A stretch of 64,000 bases of DNA from Kocuria rosea (GTDB taxonomy: Bacteria; Actinomycetota; Actinomycetes; Actinomycetales; Micrococcaceae). How positions within the stretch are numbered: the first letter of the stretch is position 1; every line of letters starts with the position of its first letter. Below the pieces are notes generated by a model that saw only the letters and a program-made list of their open reading frames with translations, did not search any database and was not told the origin of the DNA. The translations under genes and the position numbers were made by a program. The stretch is taken from assembly GCF_006094695.1 (NCBI RefSeq), contig NZ_CP035103.1, positions 2,046,001 through 2,110,000 of the forward strand, written 5' to 3'. Positions 11,485-23,078 of the stretch are shown here, piece after piece.

Positions 11485-12636
11485 GTGAGCGATCACTACG
11501 AGACCCTGGGCGTGTCCCGGGACGCCAGCCAGGAAGAGATCAAGAAGGCCTACCGCAAGAAGGCCCGCCGGCTGCACCCCGACGTCAACCCCGGCCCGGA
11601 GGCCGCCGAGGACTTCAAGCGCCTCTCCCACGCCAACGACGTCCTCTCCGACCCCGAGAAGCGGCGCGTCTACGATGCGACCGGCAACGAGAACGGCACC
11701 GACACCGGCTTCGGCGGGGGCTTCCCCGGCACGGGGTTCGGCTTCGCCGACATCTTCGACACCTTCTTCCAGGGCGCCGGCGGCGCCGGCTCCGGCCGGC
11801 GCGGACCCGCGTCCCGCACCCGCCAGGGCCAGGACGCCCTGATCAACGTCCGGGTCACCCTCCGGGACGCGGTCTTCGGCACGGAGAAGAAGATCACCGT
11901 GGACACCGCCGTGGTCTGTCCCACCTGCGACGGCACCTGCTGCCAGGCGGGCACCCAGCCCGAGACCTGCGACGTCTGCCACGGATCCGGCCAGGTGCAG
12001 CGCCAGGTCCAGTCGATCCTCGGGACCGTGGTCACGGCGGCGCCGTGCGCCACCTGCCAGGGCTTCGGCACGGTCATCAAGCACCCGTGCCACGAGTGCT
12101 ACGGCGAGGGCCGCGTGCGCGACCGCCGCCCGCTGACCGTCAAGATCCCCGCCGGCGTCTCGACCGGCAACCGGATCCGCCTCTCGGGTCAGGGCGAGGC
12201 CGGCACCGCAGGCGGGCCGAACGGCGACCTCTACGTCGAGCTCAAGGTCGATCCCGACCCCACGTTCGAGCGCCAGGGCGACGACCTGCACGCCCGCGTC
12301 CGGGTGCCCATGACCTCCGCGGCCCTCGGCACCACTGTGACCCTCGAGACCTTCGACGGCGAGCGCGAGGTGCCCGTCGGCCCCGGCACGCAGACCGGCC
12401 ACACCGTGACCCTGCACGAGCTCGGGGCCACCCGGCTGCGCGGCGGCGGCCGGGGCGAGCTGTTCGTCCACCTCGAGGTCGAGACCCCCACGGCGCTCGA
12501 CGACGAGCAGCGCGAGCTGCTCGAGCAGCTGTCCCGGCTGCGCGGCGAGGACCAGTCCACCGGCACCACCCTGAACTCCCCGGCCGGCTCCGGCGGCTTC
12601 TTCTCCCGGCTCAAGGACCGGTTCTCCGACCTGTGA
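11485..12636 (+). CDS. dnaJ: Molecular chaperone DnaJ (DnaJ2 type)
   Basis: Hsp40 co-chaperone that stimulates DnaK ATPase and delivers unfolded substrates. 383 residues. The J domain (residues 1-67) carries HPD in RLHPDVNP, then a Gly/Phe-rich linker, then four zinc repeats, CPTCDG, CDVCHG, CATCQG and CHECYG (about residues 152-211), and the C-terminal peptide-binding domain. The first repeat ends GTC instead of GxG. The start is GTG at 11485. The stop overlaps the rsmE start by 4 bases (GTGA). It is the HrcA-linked copy; another dnaJ probably lies with dnaK elsewhere. Confidence 0.96.
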   Translation: MSDHYETLGVSRDASQEEIKKAYRKKARRLHPDVNPGPEAAEDFKRLSHANDVLSDPEKRRVYDATGNENGTDTGFGGGFPGTGFGFADIFDTFFQGAGGAGSGRRGPASRTRQGQDALINVRVTLRDAVFGTEKKITVDTAVVCPTCDGTCCQAGTQPETCDVCHGSGQVQRQVQSILGTVVTAAPCATCQGFGTVIKHPCHECYGEGRVRDRRPLTVKIPAGVSTGNRIRLSGQGEAGTAGGPNGDLYVELKVDPDPTFERQGDDLHARVRVPMTSAALGTTVTLETFDGEREVPVGPGTQTGHTVTLHELGATRLRGGGRGELFVHLEVETPTALDDEQRELLEQLSRLRGEDQSTGTTLNSPAGSGGFFSRLKDRFSDL

Positions 12637-13421
12637 GCCTGCCGGTCTTCAAGGTCGAGCCGGGCCGGCTCGCCGGTCTCGGTCCCGGGGCGGCGCTCAC
12701 CGTCACCGGCCCGGAGGCCCGGCACGCCGTCACCGTGCGCCGGCTCGCGCCCGGTGAGCGGCTCGAGCTCGTCGACGGTGCGGGGACCCGGGCCACCGGG
12801 GAGCTGCGCGCGGGGGACCGGGACAGCATGGAGGTCGGCGTGGTCTCGGTGACCACCGAGCCCGCCCGCACGCCCCGGCTGGTCCTCGTCCAGGCCCTCG
12901 CGAAGGGCGACCGGGACCTGCTGGCCGTGGAGACGGCCACCGAGCTGGGCGTCGACGCCGTGGTGCCCTGGCAGGCCGACCGCTCGATCGTGCGGTGGAA
13001 GAAGGAGCGCGCCGCCAAGAGCCACGAGAAGTGGGTGCACACCGTCGCGGCGGCCGCCAAGCAGTCGCGGCGGGCCGCCTGGCCCGAGGTGCTGCCCCTG
13101 TCCGCCACCCCTGAGCTCGCCCGCCTGCTCGGGGAGCCGGGGACCCGCGGCCTCGTCCTGCACGAGGAGGCGCACGAGTCCCTCGCCGACCTGGCCGGCG
13201 CCGCCGGCACCCCCGGTGCCCCGTGGGCGGGCGCCGAGCGGATCGTCCTGGTGGTGGGCCCCGAGGGGGGCGTCGCGCCGGCGGAGCTCGAGGTCCTGGC
13301 CGGGGCGGGGGCCCTCGCGGTCCGGCTCGGCCCGGAGGTGCTGCGCAGCTCCACCGCCGGACCGGCCGCGCTGGCGGTGCTCAGCGCCGCACTCGGCCGC
13401 TGGGCGTCCGGGACCCCCTGA
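12633..13421 (+). CDS. rsmE: 16S rRNA m3U1498 methyltransferase RsmE
   Basis: SPOUT-fold enzyme that methylates N3 of U1498 in 16S rRNA using SAM. 262 residues. The N-terminal PUA-like domain ([21 protein letters not shown]) is followed by the SPOUT domain with [33 protein letters not shown], the SAM loop VGPEGG and the knot segment [19 protein letters not shown]. The GTG at 12633 overlaps the dnaJ stop, so the gene is coupled to hrcA-dnaJ. A small GC stem overlaps its 3' end. Confidence 0.95.
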   Translation: MSLPVFKVEPGRLAGLGPGAALTVTGPEARHAVTVRRLAPGERLELVDGAGTRATGELRAGDRDSMEVGVVSVTTEPARTPRLVLVQALAKGDRDLLAVETATELGVDAVVPWQADRSIVRWKKERAAKSHEKWVHTVAAAAKQSRRAAWPEVLPLSATPELARLLGEPGTRGLVLHEEAHESLADLAGAAGTPGAPWAGAERIVLVVGPEGGVAPAELEVLAGAGALAVRLGPEVLRSSTAGPAALAVLSAALGRWASGTP

Positions 13422-13437
13422 GCCCCGGACGTCCGGT

Positions 13438-14364
13438 TCAGCCGGGGACGACCTCCACGTCCTTGTCGTCGCGCACGGTCCCGCCCTCGGCGTCCCGGCC
13501 GACGACCGTCACCACGTAGGGGCCCGGCGCCAGCTCGAGCTCGGCCCGGAACCCGGCGGTCCCGTCGCCCCGCGGGACCTCGTCCGCCGTGCCGCTCGAG
13601 ACGCGCTCCCCGTCCGGTCCGGCCACGGTCCACCGGCAGTCCCGCACCTCGTCCAGCGCCCGTCCCGAGAGGGTGAGGGTCCCCTCGGACCGTTCGTCCT
13701 GCCGGGGCTCGTCGAGCCAGAGCGGGGCCTCCAGCGCCTCGTCGGGGCGGAGGGGGCCGTCGAGGCGCACGGACCCGAAGACCTCCTCGTCGGGCCGGCC
13801 GTCCACGAGCACCACGACCTCGGCCGCGGAGCCCTCCGGCAGCAGACCCGCCGTGGCCGCCGTGGCGGTCACGGTGTGCGCGAGCTGCTGGAGGGCCAGC
13901 CGGACCTCGCGGTCGTCCAGGTCCGGGCGGAAGGCCTCGGACGGCAGGTCCACGGTGATGGTCCCGCCCGGGGACGTCGAGGCGCCCACCCGGTCCACCG
14001 GGGACCACAGCGTCCGGTAGTCCGGGTCCTCCGGGGTCGCCCCGGTCATCAGCGCCGCCGCCGCCGCGATGGGGTCCACGGCCGCGGCCGCCTCGGAGGC
14101 GTCCCGGAACTCGCGGAACAGCCGCTCCTCGCCGTCCGCGCGGCCCACCCAGTAGACGGGCAGCTTCGTGGTGGCCACCCGGCCGTCCGCGGTGCTCGCC
14201 GTGGTGGACGCGGCCGGCGCGGCGCCCGACGCGCTGACCGTGCCCTCGAGGGCGGGCTCCGGGCCGGTGCCGCACGCGCCGAGGACCAGGGCGCCCGCGG
14301 CGGACAGGGCGAGCACGGGGAGCCGGCCGCGGGCGGACCGGGGCCGGGAACGGGCAGTGGCCAT
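13438..14364 (-). CDS. GerMN domain lipoprotein
   Basis: Predicted cell-surface lipoprotein of 308 residues. The signal peptide ends with the lipobox LGAC, acylated Cys at residue 31. A Ser/Ala/Thr linker leads to a GerMN domain (about residues 130-205: PIAAAAALMTGATPEDPDYRTLW, GTITVDLPSEAF, ALQQLAHTVTATA), and the C-terminus resembles the Ig-like Gmad2 module seen with GerMN. GerMN proteins act at the envelope or in spore germination; the role in a non-sporulating actinobacterium is unknown. The gene stands against the strand of the hrcA-rsmE and phoH-era blocks, in a slot where relatives often carry a HIT-family gene. Confidence 0.82.
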   Translation of the reverse strand: MATARSRPRSARGRLPVLALSAAGALVLGACGTGPEPALEGTVSASGAAPAASTTASTADGRVATTKLPVYWVGRADGEERLFREFRDASEAAAAVDPIAAAAALMTGATPEDPDYRTLWSPVDRVGASTSPGGTITVDLPSEAFRPDLDDREVRLALQQLAHTVTATAATAGLLPEGSAAEVVVLVDGRPDEEVFGSVRLDGPLRPDEALEAPLWLDEPRQDERSEGTLTLSGRALDEVRDCRWTVAGPDGERVSSGTADEVPRGDGTAGFRAELELAPGPYVVTVVGRDAEGGTVRDDKDVEVVPG

Positions 14365-14651
14365 GGGGGGACGCGCACCTCGGCTTTCCGGGATCGGGTG
14401 GGGCGGTGCCGGCACCGGGGGAGGCCGCACCCGTCCCCCTGCCGGAGGACCGGACCATTCCAGCACAGGGCCCGTGGACGCCCCCAGCCGAGGAGCCCCG
14501 GCGGGCGTGACCGATACCAAATCGCAATGTGCGGCGGGCGACCTCCGGTGCCGGAGCCGCGCGGTACCCTGGGGTGAGGACGAGTCCCGTCCGCCGTCCC
14601 TACCACGGCGACCCACGAGAGAGCGAGAGCACGGCCCGCGCGGCCGGACCC

Positions 14652-15737
14652 ATGACTGAGACGCTGCCCGGCACCACGCACCCCCTGACGGCCCGCACCG
14701 TCATCACCTTCCCCGACCGCGAGACGATGGTCCGGTGCCTCGGCTCCGGGGACGACACCCTGCGCCAGGTGGAGACGGCGTTCCCCGGCCTCACGACCAG
14801 CCCGCGCGGTCTCGAGCTCGGCATCGAGGGCCCCAGCGGGCCCGTGCAGATCGTCGCCACCCTCTTCGACGAGCTGAAGGTCCTGGCCGGCCGCGAGACC
14901 GCGGTCACCCCGCAGGTCATCACCCAGCTGCTCGAGCTGATCGGCAGGGACCTCACCGCCCGCCCCAGCGGCGCCCTGACCCAGAACATCCTCTCCGGCC
15001 GCGGCCGCAAGATCCGTCCCAAGACGCTGCACCAGAAGACCTACGTGGATGCCATCGACGAGCACACCGTGGTCTTCGGCATCGGTCCCGCCGGCACCGG
15101 CAAGACCTACCTGGCCATGGCGAAGGCCGTCCAGGCGCTGCAGGCCAAGGAAGTCTCCCGGATCATCCTCACGCGCCCCGCCGTGGAGGCGGGGGAGCGG
15201 CTGGGCTTCCTGCCCGGGACGCTCAGCGAGAAGATCGACCCGTACCTGCGCCCGCTCTACGACGCGCTGCACGACATGATGGACCCGGACTCGATCCCCC
15301 GCCTCCTGGAGGCGGGCACCATCGAGGTCGCCCCCCTCGCCTACATGCGCGGCCGCACCCTCAACGACGCGTTCATCATCCTCGACGAGGCGCAGAACAC
15401 CACGCCCGAGCAGATGAAGATGTTCCTCACCCGGCTCGGCTTCGGCTCCAAGATGGTCGTCACCGGGGACGTCACCCAGGTGGACCTGCCGGGCAGCGCG
15501 TCCTCCGGTCTGCGCCAGGTCCAGCACGTGCTCAGCGGCGTCCCGGACGTCGCGTTCACGGAGATGACCGCGGAGGACGTGGTGCGCCACGAGCTGGTGG
15601 GCCGGATCGTCAGCGCCTACGACGCCTTCGACACGACCAACCGGCACCGCAACGAACGGCGCCGGCGCAAGGACGACGCCCGTGCCGCCCGCGACGCCGC
15701 GCCGGCGGCCCCGGACGCGGACGGGGCGGAGGCCTGA
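14652..15737 (+). CDS. phoH: PhoH family ATPase
   Basis: Cytosolic P-loop ATPase linked to RNA metabolism through its neighbour ybeY. 361 residues. An N-terminal KH-like region leads to the PhoH core: Walker A GPAGTGKT near residue 143, TRPAVEAGERLGFLPG, Walker B IILDEAQN, and GDVTQVDLP. A short acidic/Ala tail ends the protein. The start ATG at 14652 is the first in-frame ATG before the conserved part and lacks a strong ribosome site. A possible -10 (TACCCT, 14565-14570) lies upstream. Its stop overlaps the ybeY start by one base. Confidence 0.93.
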   Translation: MTETLPGTTHPLTARTVITFPDRETMVRCLGSGDDTLRQVETAFPGLTTSPRGLELGIEGPSGPVQIVATLFDELKVLAGRETAVTPQVITQLLELIGRDLTARPSGALTQNILSGRGRKIRPKTLHQKTYVDAIDEHTVVFGIGPAGTGKTYLAMAKAVQALQAKEVSRIILTRPAVEAGERLGFLPGTLSEKIDPYLRPLYDALHDMMDPDSIPRLLEAGTIEVAPLAYMRGRTLNDAFIILDEAQNTTPEQMKMFLTRLGFGSKMVVTGDVTQVDLPGSASSGLRQVQHVLSGVPDVAFTEMTAEDVVRHELVGRIVSAYDAFDTTNRHRNERRRRKDDARAARDAAPAAPDADGAEA

Positions 15738-16243
15738 TGGCCGTCGAGTTCGATCTGCAGGTCGACCCGCAGGACGTCCCCGCCGGGGAGCGCGCGGCCT
15801 GGGAGGCGGTCGACGTCGAGCTGCTGGGCCGGCTCGCGGACCACGTCCTGGAGCGCCTGCACGTCCACCCCGACGCGGAGCTGTCCATCGCGGTGGTCGA
15901 CGAGGACGAGATGGCCCGCCTGCACGTCGAGTGGATGGACCTGCCCGGCCCCACGGACGTGCTCTCCTTCCCCATGGACGAGATGCGCCCCGGGACCCCG
16001 GAGGAGCCCGCGGAGGGCACCCTGGGCGACATCGTCCTGTGCCCCCCGGTCGCCCGCCGGCAGGCCGAGGCCGGCGGTCACTCCGTCGCGGACGAGCTGT
16101 GCCTGCTCACCACCCACGGGATCCTGCACCTGCTGGGGCACGACCACGCCGAGCCCGAGGAGCGGCAGATCATGTTCGCCCTCCAGCGGGACCTGCTCAC
16201 CGACTTCCTCGGCCGGCCCGCGCCGGTCGAGACCATGGAGTAG
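15737..16243 (+). CDS. ybeY: Endoribonuclease YbeY
   Basis: Zinc-dependent single-strand endoribonuclease required for 16S rRNA 3' maturation and 70S quality control. 168 residues. The metal motif HGILHLLGHDH (H-x3-H-x5-H) is near residue 120, preceded by the family signature PTDVLSFPMDE. It is translated from an ATG that overlaps the phoH stop and is followed after 6 bases by the CNNM gene, the conserved phoH-ybeY-corC-era order. Confidence 0.96.
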   Translation: MAVEFDLQVDPQDVPAGERAAWEAVDVELLGRLADHVLERLHVHPDAELSIAVVDEDEMARLHVEWMDLPGPTDVLSFPMDEMRPGTPEEPAEGTLGDIVLCPPVARRQAEAGGHSVADELCLLTTHGILHLLGHDHAEPEERQIMFALQRDLLTDFLGRPAPVETME

Positions 16244-16249
16244 CGCCCC

Positions 16250-17581
16250 ATGATGACCACTGCCGTCCTGGTCGTCGCGGCGATCGTGTTCCTGGGCACG
16301 GCGTTCGTCCTCACGGCCGCCGAGACGGGCCTCACCTACCTGCCCCGCGCGGACGCCGAGGCCATCGCCCGGGACGCCCCCGACTCCTCCGCCGCCAGGA
16401 TCCTGGCCACCCCCACCGCGCACCTGCAGGCCCTGCGCTTCTGGAGCGTGTGGTTCGAGACGGCCTCCGCCGTGGCGGTGGCCCTCGCGATGTTCGACGG
16501 CCTCGACGACGTCTGGCTCGCCGGCCTCCTGGCCACCGTGGTGATGGCCGCCGTGGGCTTCGTCCTCACCGGGGTCTCCCCGCGCCAGGTCGGGCGCAGC
16601 CACGCCGCCGGCACCCTCCGGGCCACCGCCGGCCTGGTGCGCCTGCTGCGCATCGTGCTCGGGCCGGTCCCCGGGATGCTCGTGCGGCTGGGCTCCTCGG
16701 GCACCCGGGACGCGGGGAACATCGCCCCCGGCTACCTCACCGAGGAGGAGCTGCTCGAGTTCGTGGACCGGTCCACGGGCCAGGCCCTCATCGAGGACAA
16801 CGAGGCGGAGCTGCTGCACTCGGTCTTCGACCTCGACGACACCAACGTCCGGGCCGTCATGGTGCCCCGCACCGACATGGTCTCCGTCGACGACGACGAC
16901 ACCGTGGACAACGCCCTGAACCTCTTCTTCCGCTCCGGCTACTCCCGCATCCCGGTGATCGGCGAGAGCGCCGACGACGTCCTCGGCATCCTGTACCAGA
17001 AGGACCTCGCCGAGCGGGTGCACCGGCTGGGCACCGGGCTGCGGCTCACCGGGCTCTCCGAGCTCGCCCGCGAGGTCCGCTACGTGCCCGAGTCGAAGAA
17101 GGTCAACGAGCTGCTGCGCGAGATGCAGCTCGAGTCGATCCACGTGGCGATCGTCGTCGACGAGTACGGCGGCACCGCCGGGCTGGTGACCCTCGAGGAC
17201 CTCATCGAGGAGCTGCTCGGCGAGATCGTCGACGAGTACGACCGGGAGAAGCCCGAGGTCGCCGAGCTCGGCGACGGCCGCTACCGCATCTCCGCCCGGC
17301 TCAGCGTCGAGGACCTGGGCGACCTGTTCGGCCTCGACCTCGAGGACGACGAGGTGGACACGGCCGGCGGCCTGCTCGCCAAGTCCACCGGCCGGGTGCC
17401 CATCGTGGGCTCCCGCGCCACCGTCGAGGGCATCGTCCTCGAGGCCGTCACCCTGGAGGGCCGGCGCAACCGGGTGGGCCAGCTCGAGGTCCGCCGGGAC
17501 CCCGACTGGGTCCCCCCGGGCTCCACGGCCGTGGAGCCCGCCGCCCAGGAGTCCGAGGAGGAGACCCACCACCATGTCTGA
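16250..17581 (+). CDS. CNNM/CorC-type hemolysin family transporter
   Basis: Membrane protein of the CNNM family, implicated in Mg2+ or Co2+ homeostasis; the old name hemolysin is misleading. 443 residues. An N-terminal DUF21/CNNM membrane domain (four hydrophobic stretches within residues 1-140) leads to a CBS pair (MVPRTDMVSVDDDDT, YSRIPVIGES and IVVDEYGGTAGLVTLEDLIEELLGEIVDEYD) and a C-terminal CorC_HlyC domain. The stop overlaps the era start by 8 bases, so the genes are co-translated. Confidence 0.92.
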   Translation: MMTTAVLVVAAIVFLGTAFVLTAAETGLTYLPRADAEAIARDAPDSSAARILATPTAHLQALRFWSVWFETASAVAVALAMFDGLDDVWLAGLLATVVMAAVGFVLTGVSPRQVGRSHAAGTLRATAGLVRLLRIVLGPVPGMLVRLGSSGTRDAGNIAPGYLTEEELLEFVDRSTGQALIEDNEAELLHSVFDLDDTNVRAVMVPRTDMVSVDDDDTVDNALNLFFRSGYSRIPVIGESADDVLGILYQKDLAERVHRLGTGLRLTGLSELAREVRYVPESKKVNELLREMQLESIHVAIVVDEYGGTAGLVTLEDLIEELLGEIVDEYDREKPEVAELGDGRYRISARLSVEDLGDLFGLDLEDDEVDTAGGLLAKSTGRVPIVGSRATVEGIVLEAVTLEGRRNRVGQLEVRRDPDWVPPGSTAVEPAAQESEEETHHHV

Positions 17582-18650
17582 GCCCACACCCGCCGTGCCC
17601 CCTCGGGCCGGCGATTCCACCACCGGGGAGCCGGTCCCGTTCCGCGCCGGCTTCGCCGTGCTGGTCGGCCGCCCCAACGCCGGGAAGTCCACGCTCACCA
17701 ACGCCCTGGTCGGGCAGAAGGTCGCGATCACCTCGAGCCGGCCGCAGACCACGCGGCACACCATCCGGGGCATCGTGCACCGGCCCGAGGGCCAGCTCGT
17801 GCTCGTGGACACCCCGGGCCTGCACCGGCCGCGGACGCTGCTCGGCGAGCGGCTCAACGACCTCGTGGCGGACACCCTCGCGGAGGTCGACGTCATCGGC
17901 TTCTGCGTGCCCGCCGACGAGAAGATCGGCCCCGGGGACCGGTTCATCGCCCAGCAGCTCGCGGCCTCCGGCAACAAGCCGGTCGTGGCGATCGTCACGA
18001 AGACGGACACCGTCTCCCGCGCCGAGCTCGCCGAGCAGCTGCTGGCGGTCACCGAGCTGGGCCGCTCCGTCATGGAGGCCGAGCACCGGGTCCGCGCCGA
18101 GCGCGCCGAACGGGCCGCCCGCAAGCCCCGCCACCGCTCCGCGGCCGCGCACGCGCCCCGGCCCGACGCCGACGACCCGGGCTGGGCCGACGTCATCCCC
18201 GTCTCCGCCGTGGACGGCTTCCAGGTCGACGCCCTCGCCGGGCTGCTCATCGGCAGGATGCCGGAGTCCCCGGCCCTGTACCCCGACGGCGAGCTGACCG
18301 ACGAGCCCGAGATGACGATGGTCGCCGAGCTCGTCCGGGAGGCCGCCCTCGAGGGGGTGCGGGACGAGCTGCCGCACTCCCTCGCGGTCGTGGTCGAGGA
18401 GATGGTGCCCCGCGAGGGCCGCCCCGCGGACCGGCCGCTGCTCGACGTGCGGGTCAACGTCTACGTCGAGCGGTCGTCGCAGAAGGCCATCATCATCGGC
18501 AAGGGCGGCGCGCGGCTGCGCGAGATCGGCACCCGGTCCCGGACCGCCATCGAGGCGCTGCTGGGCACGAAGGTCTACCTCGACCTGCACGTGAAGATCG
18601 CCAAGGAGTGGCAGCGCGACCCCAAGCAGCTGTCCCGCCTGGGCTTCTGA
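17574..18650 (+). CDS. era: GTPase Era with an insertion in the G domain
   Basis: GTPase that binds the 3' end of 16S rRNA during 30S assembly. 358 residues, longer than the common ~300. G1 GRPNAGKST is near residue 32, then switch motifs, G3 DTPG and G4 TKTD. A highly charged stretch of about 45 residues rich in Ala/Arg/Glu (around residues 160-205) separates G4 from G5 (VSA). The C-terminal KH domain has the GxxG loop IIIGKGGARLREIG. The start ATG at 17574 lies inside the end of the upstream gene. A terminator follows at 18690-18720. Confidence 0.95.
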   Translation: MSEPTPAVPPRAGDSTTGEPVPFRAGFAVLVGRPNAGKSTLTNALVGQKVAITSSRPQTTRHTIRGIVHRPEGQLVLVDTPGLHRPRTLLGERLNDLVADTLAEVDVIGFCVPADEKIGPGDRFIAQQLAASGNKPVVAIVTKTDTVSRAELAEQLLAVTELGRSVMEAEHRVRAERAERAARKPRHRSAAAHAPRPDADDPGWADVIPVSAVDGFQVDALAGLLIGRMPESPALYPDGELTDEPEMTMVAELVREAALEGVRDELPHSLAVVVEEMVPREGRPADRPLLDVRVNVYVERSSQKAIIIGKGGARLREIGTRSRTAIEALLGTKVYLDLHVKIAKEWQRDPKQLSRLGF

Positions 18651-18689
18651 GCCACCCGGGGCCCCCGGATCGCGCCCCCACCCCGCCGC

Positions 18690-18720
18690 GTCGCCCGCCC
18701 CGAGTCCCGGGGCGGGCGAC
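18690..18720 (+). terminator. Terminator after era
   Basis: A 12-bp perfect stem (18690-18701 with 18709-18720) with a 7-base loop closes the phoH-ybeY-CNNM-era transcript. A -10-like TAGCAT at 18721-18726 follows at once and probably serves the next gene. Confidence 0.75.
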
Positions 18721-18803
18721 TAGCATGACACCCGGCGCCCCGGCCGGGCGCCGTCCCCCCGACCCCGGGCCCCGCGCCCGGGGTCTGCCAGGAGAGAGTC
18801 ACC

Positions 18804-20273
18804 GTGTCCTCTACGCCCCCCGCCGCCCACGGACGCCACCGCGCCCGCCGATGGTCCCGGAAGCGCTGGGCCGCCGTCGCGCTGGTCGTCGTCCTGCTCG
18901 CGGTCCTCGGGGCCGGCGTGGCCGCGACCTGGCGGCTGCAGTCCAACCTGGACACCTCCCCGCTCGACCTCGGCGACGGGACCGGCCCCGAGGCCGGCCC
19001 GCTGGACATCCTCGTGATGGGCACCGACACCCGTGACGGCGAGGGCAACGACCGGTACGGCGACGACGAGGACAGCGCCGGCGCCGGCCTGACCGACGTC
19101 ATGATGCTGGTGCACGTGAGCGAGGACCGCAGCGGCGTGACCGTGGTGTCCCTGCCGCGCGACCTGGTCGCGGACATCCCGCGCTGCACGGACCCCGAGT
19201 CCGGCGAGGTCCACCCGGCGGAGGAGGACGCGATGCTGAACTCGGCGATCGCCAACGGCGGCCCCGGGTGCACGGTCGCCACCGTCAACCAGATGACCGG
19301 CCTCAAGATCGACCACTTCATGCTCGCCGACTTCAACGCCGTCAAGGAGCTGTCCTCGACCGTGGGCGGCGTCGAGGTGTGCGTCAACGAGGCCGTCGAC
19401 GACCCGAAGTCGGGGCTGGAGCTGCCCGCCGGCGTCTCCTCCGTGGAGGGCGAGCAGGCCCTGGCGTTCCTGCGCAGCCGCGCCGCCTTCGGCGACGGCG
19501 GGGACACGAGCCGGATCCGCTCCCAGCAGTCGTTCCTCGCGTCCATGGCCCGCAAGATCAAGGACGAGGGGACGCTGTCGGACCTGCCGAAGCTCTACGA
19601 GATCGCCGACGTCGCCACCCGCAACCTGCACGTCGACGAGGGGCTCGGCTCCGTCCCGACGGTGGTCGGCCTCGGCACGGCGGTCCGGGGGATCGACCTG
19701 GGCAGCATGGTCTTCGTGACGGCGCCCACCGAGCCCTACGCGCTGGACCCCAACCGGCTCCAGCTCGACGCGGACCCGGCCGAGCACCTCTTCGAGGCGC
19801 TGCGCGAGGACCGGCCGCTCACGTCGCCCTCCGCGGAGCCGGCCGACGAGCCGACCTCCTCCGCGACCCCGTCGCCCGACGCCGCCGTCCCGGCCCCCAC
19901 GGTCGACCCGGCCACGGTCCCGCTCACGGTCGCCAACGTCTCCGGCGTCGACGGCCGGGACGCGGACATCGCGGACGTGCTCGAGGACGAGGGCTACACG
20001 GCCGTCGAGTCCGGCCCGCAGGCCACCGAGCTGCCGGGCACGCAGATCTTCTTCGGCGCGGGGTGGTACGAGGCGGCCGTCGAGGTCGCCGAGCTGCTCG
20101 GCGTCCCCTCCTCGCAGATCGTGCCGACCACCGACGTGGTGGGGGTGTTCGTGTCGGTGGGCCAGGACTTCCGCGAGGGGGACCGGCTCGAGCTCGGGGC
20201 GGGGCTGCCCGGGGACCTCAACGGTCAGACCGCGGAGCAGTACACCTGCCAGCAGGCGGCCGGCGACTGGTGA
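18804..20273 (+). CDS. LytR-CpsA-Psr (LCP) cell-envelope ligase
   Basis: Membrane-anchored phosphotransferase of the type that attaches polyprenol-linked glycopolymers to peptidoglycan. 489 residues. A basic cytosolic tail and one N-terminal helix (AAVALVVVLLAVLGAGVAA) precede the LCP domain with MGTDTR, VTVVSLPRDLVADIP and FLRSRAAFGDGGDTSRIRSQQ, the Asp/Arg set that binds pyrophosphate-lipid. A Pro/Ser/Thr linker (about 350-375) then leads to a LytR_C domain. The GTG at 18804 has AGGAGAGA upstream. The exact polymer is unknown. The gene separates era from leuA. Confidence 0.9.
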   Translation: MSSTPPAAHGRHRARRWSRKRWAAVALVVVLLAVLGAGVAATWRLQSNLDTSPLDLGDGTGPEAGPLDILVMGTDTRDGEGNDRYGDDEDSAGAGLTDVMMLVHVSEDRSGVTVVSLPRDLVADIPRCTDPESGEVHPAEEDAMLNSAIANGGPGCTVATVNQMTGLKIDHFMLADFNAVKELSSTVGGVEVCVNEAVDDPKSGLELPAGVSSVEGEQALAFLRSRAAFGDGGDTSRIRSQQSFLASMARKIKDEGTLSDLPKLYEIADVATRNLHVDEGLGSVPTVVGLGTAVRGIDLGSMVFVTAPTEPYALDPNRLQLDADPAEHLFEALREDRPLTSPSAEPADEPTSSATPSPDAAVPAPTVDPATVPLTVANVSGVDGRDADIADVLEDEGYTAVESGPQATELPGTQIFFGAGWYEAAVEVAELLGVPSSQIVPTTDVVGVFVSVGQDFREGDRLELGAGLPGDLNGQTAEQYTCQQAAGDW

Positions 20274-20305
20274 GAACGCGACCCGGCGCGCCGGACACCC
20301 CGTGA

Positions 20306-20311
20306 TAGGTT
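20306..20311 (+). promoter_or_regulatory. -10 box giving a leaderless leuL transcript
   Basis: TAGGTT matches TAnnnT and ends 6 bases before the leuL ATG. This puts the transcription start at or next to the A of the start codon, and no ribosome site precedes that ATG. Leaderless leader peptides are known for amino-acid operons in actinobacteria. Confidence 0.6.
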
Positions 20312-20313
20312 GA

Positions 20314-22197
<1,884 letters not shown>

Positions 22198-22215
22198 GCG
22201 CCCGGCGCACCGTGC

Positions 22216-22253
22216 GACGGCGGGCCGCCCCGGACGTGGGGCGGCCCGCCGTC
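22216..22253 (+). terminator. Terminator after leuA
   Basis: A 16-bp perfect stem (22216-22231 with 22238-22253), 6-base loop, starts 19 bases after the leuA stop. Confidence 0.85.
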
Positions 22254-22323
22254 GTCGTCCCGCCCGGCCCGTCCCGCTGCGCCGTCGGCCTGCGCCGTCC
22301 GCCCCGCGTGGGACAATGATGCG

Positions 22324-23076
22324 GTGGCCAGGACGACGTTCGCATCACGCAGCTACCGGGACGACGCCGTCGTGCTGCGCACCTACAAGCTCGGCGAGGC
22401 CGACCGGATCGTCGTGCTCCTGACCCGGGACCACGGGCAGGTCCGGGCCGTGGCCAAGGGCGTGCGGCGCACGACCTCCCGCTTCGGCTCCCGGCTCGAG
22501 CCGTTCAACGTCGCCGAGCTGCAGCTGGTCACCGGTCGCAACCTCGACATCATCTCCCAGGCGCTGGGCAAGCGCGGCTACGGGTCGGTCATCGCCGCCG
22601 ACTACGCCAAGTACACCGCCGCCGCGGCCATGACCGAGGCCGCGGAGAAGTTCACGGAGAACGACGACGAGTCCGCGGCCCAGCAGTACCGGCTGCTCGT
22701 CGGCGCCCTGTCCGCCCTGGCCCGCGGGCTGCACGAACCCGGGGCCGTCCTGGACTCCTACCTGCTGCGCGCCGTGTCCACGGCCGGGTGGGCCCCGAGC
22801 TTCACCGACTGCGCCCGGTGCGGCGCCCCCGGACCGCACGAGGCGTTCTCGGCCCCGCTCGGCGGCGCCGTCTGCCCGGCCTGCCGCCCGCCGGGGGCCG
22901 CCGCCCCCGACCCCGCGACCGTCGAGCACCTCTCCGCCCTGCTCACCGGGGCGTGGGAGCGGATCGACGCCGTGGAGCCCCGCACGGCCCGGGCCGCCGC
23001 CGGGATCGTGGCCACCTACGTACAGTGGCACCTGGAGAGGGCCGTCCGGTCCCTGAACCTCGTGGAACGGAGCTGA
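22324..23076 (+). CDS. recO: DNA repair protein RecO
   Basis: RecFOR-pathway mediator that loads RecA on SSB-coated DNA. 250 residues. The N-terminal OB fold ([38 protein letters not shown]) is followed by a helical domain with a probable zinc site, CARC near residue 160 and CPAC 24 residues on. The GTG at 22324 follows GACAAT (22312-22317) by 6 bases, so this transcript may also be leaderless; no Shine-Dalgarno is visible. uppS starts 2 bases after its stop. Confidence 0.94.
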   Translation: MARTTFASRSYRDDAVVLRTYKLGEADRIVVLLTRDHGQVRAVAKGVRRTTSRFGSRLEPFNVAELQLVTGRNLDIISQALGKRGYGSVIAADYAKYTAAAAMTEAAEKFTENDDESAAQQYRLLVGALSALARGLHEPGAVLDSYLLRAVSTAGWAPSFTDCARCGAPGPHEAFSAPLGGAVCPACRPPGAAAPDPATVEHLSALLTGAWERIDAVEPRTARAAAGIVATYVQWHLERAVRSLNLVERS

Positions 23077-23078
23077 CC

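Noticed and set aside
15617..18457. 946-codon minus-strand frame antisense to phoH-ybeY-CNNM-era
   Set aside because: No domain, His/Gly/Val-rich composition typical of antisense frames in high-G+C DNA, and four well-supported genes on the other strand.
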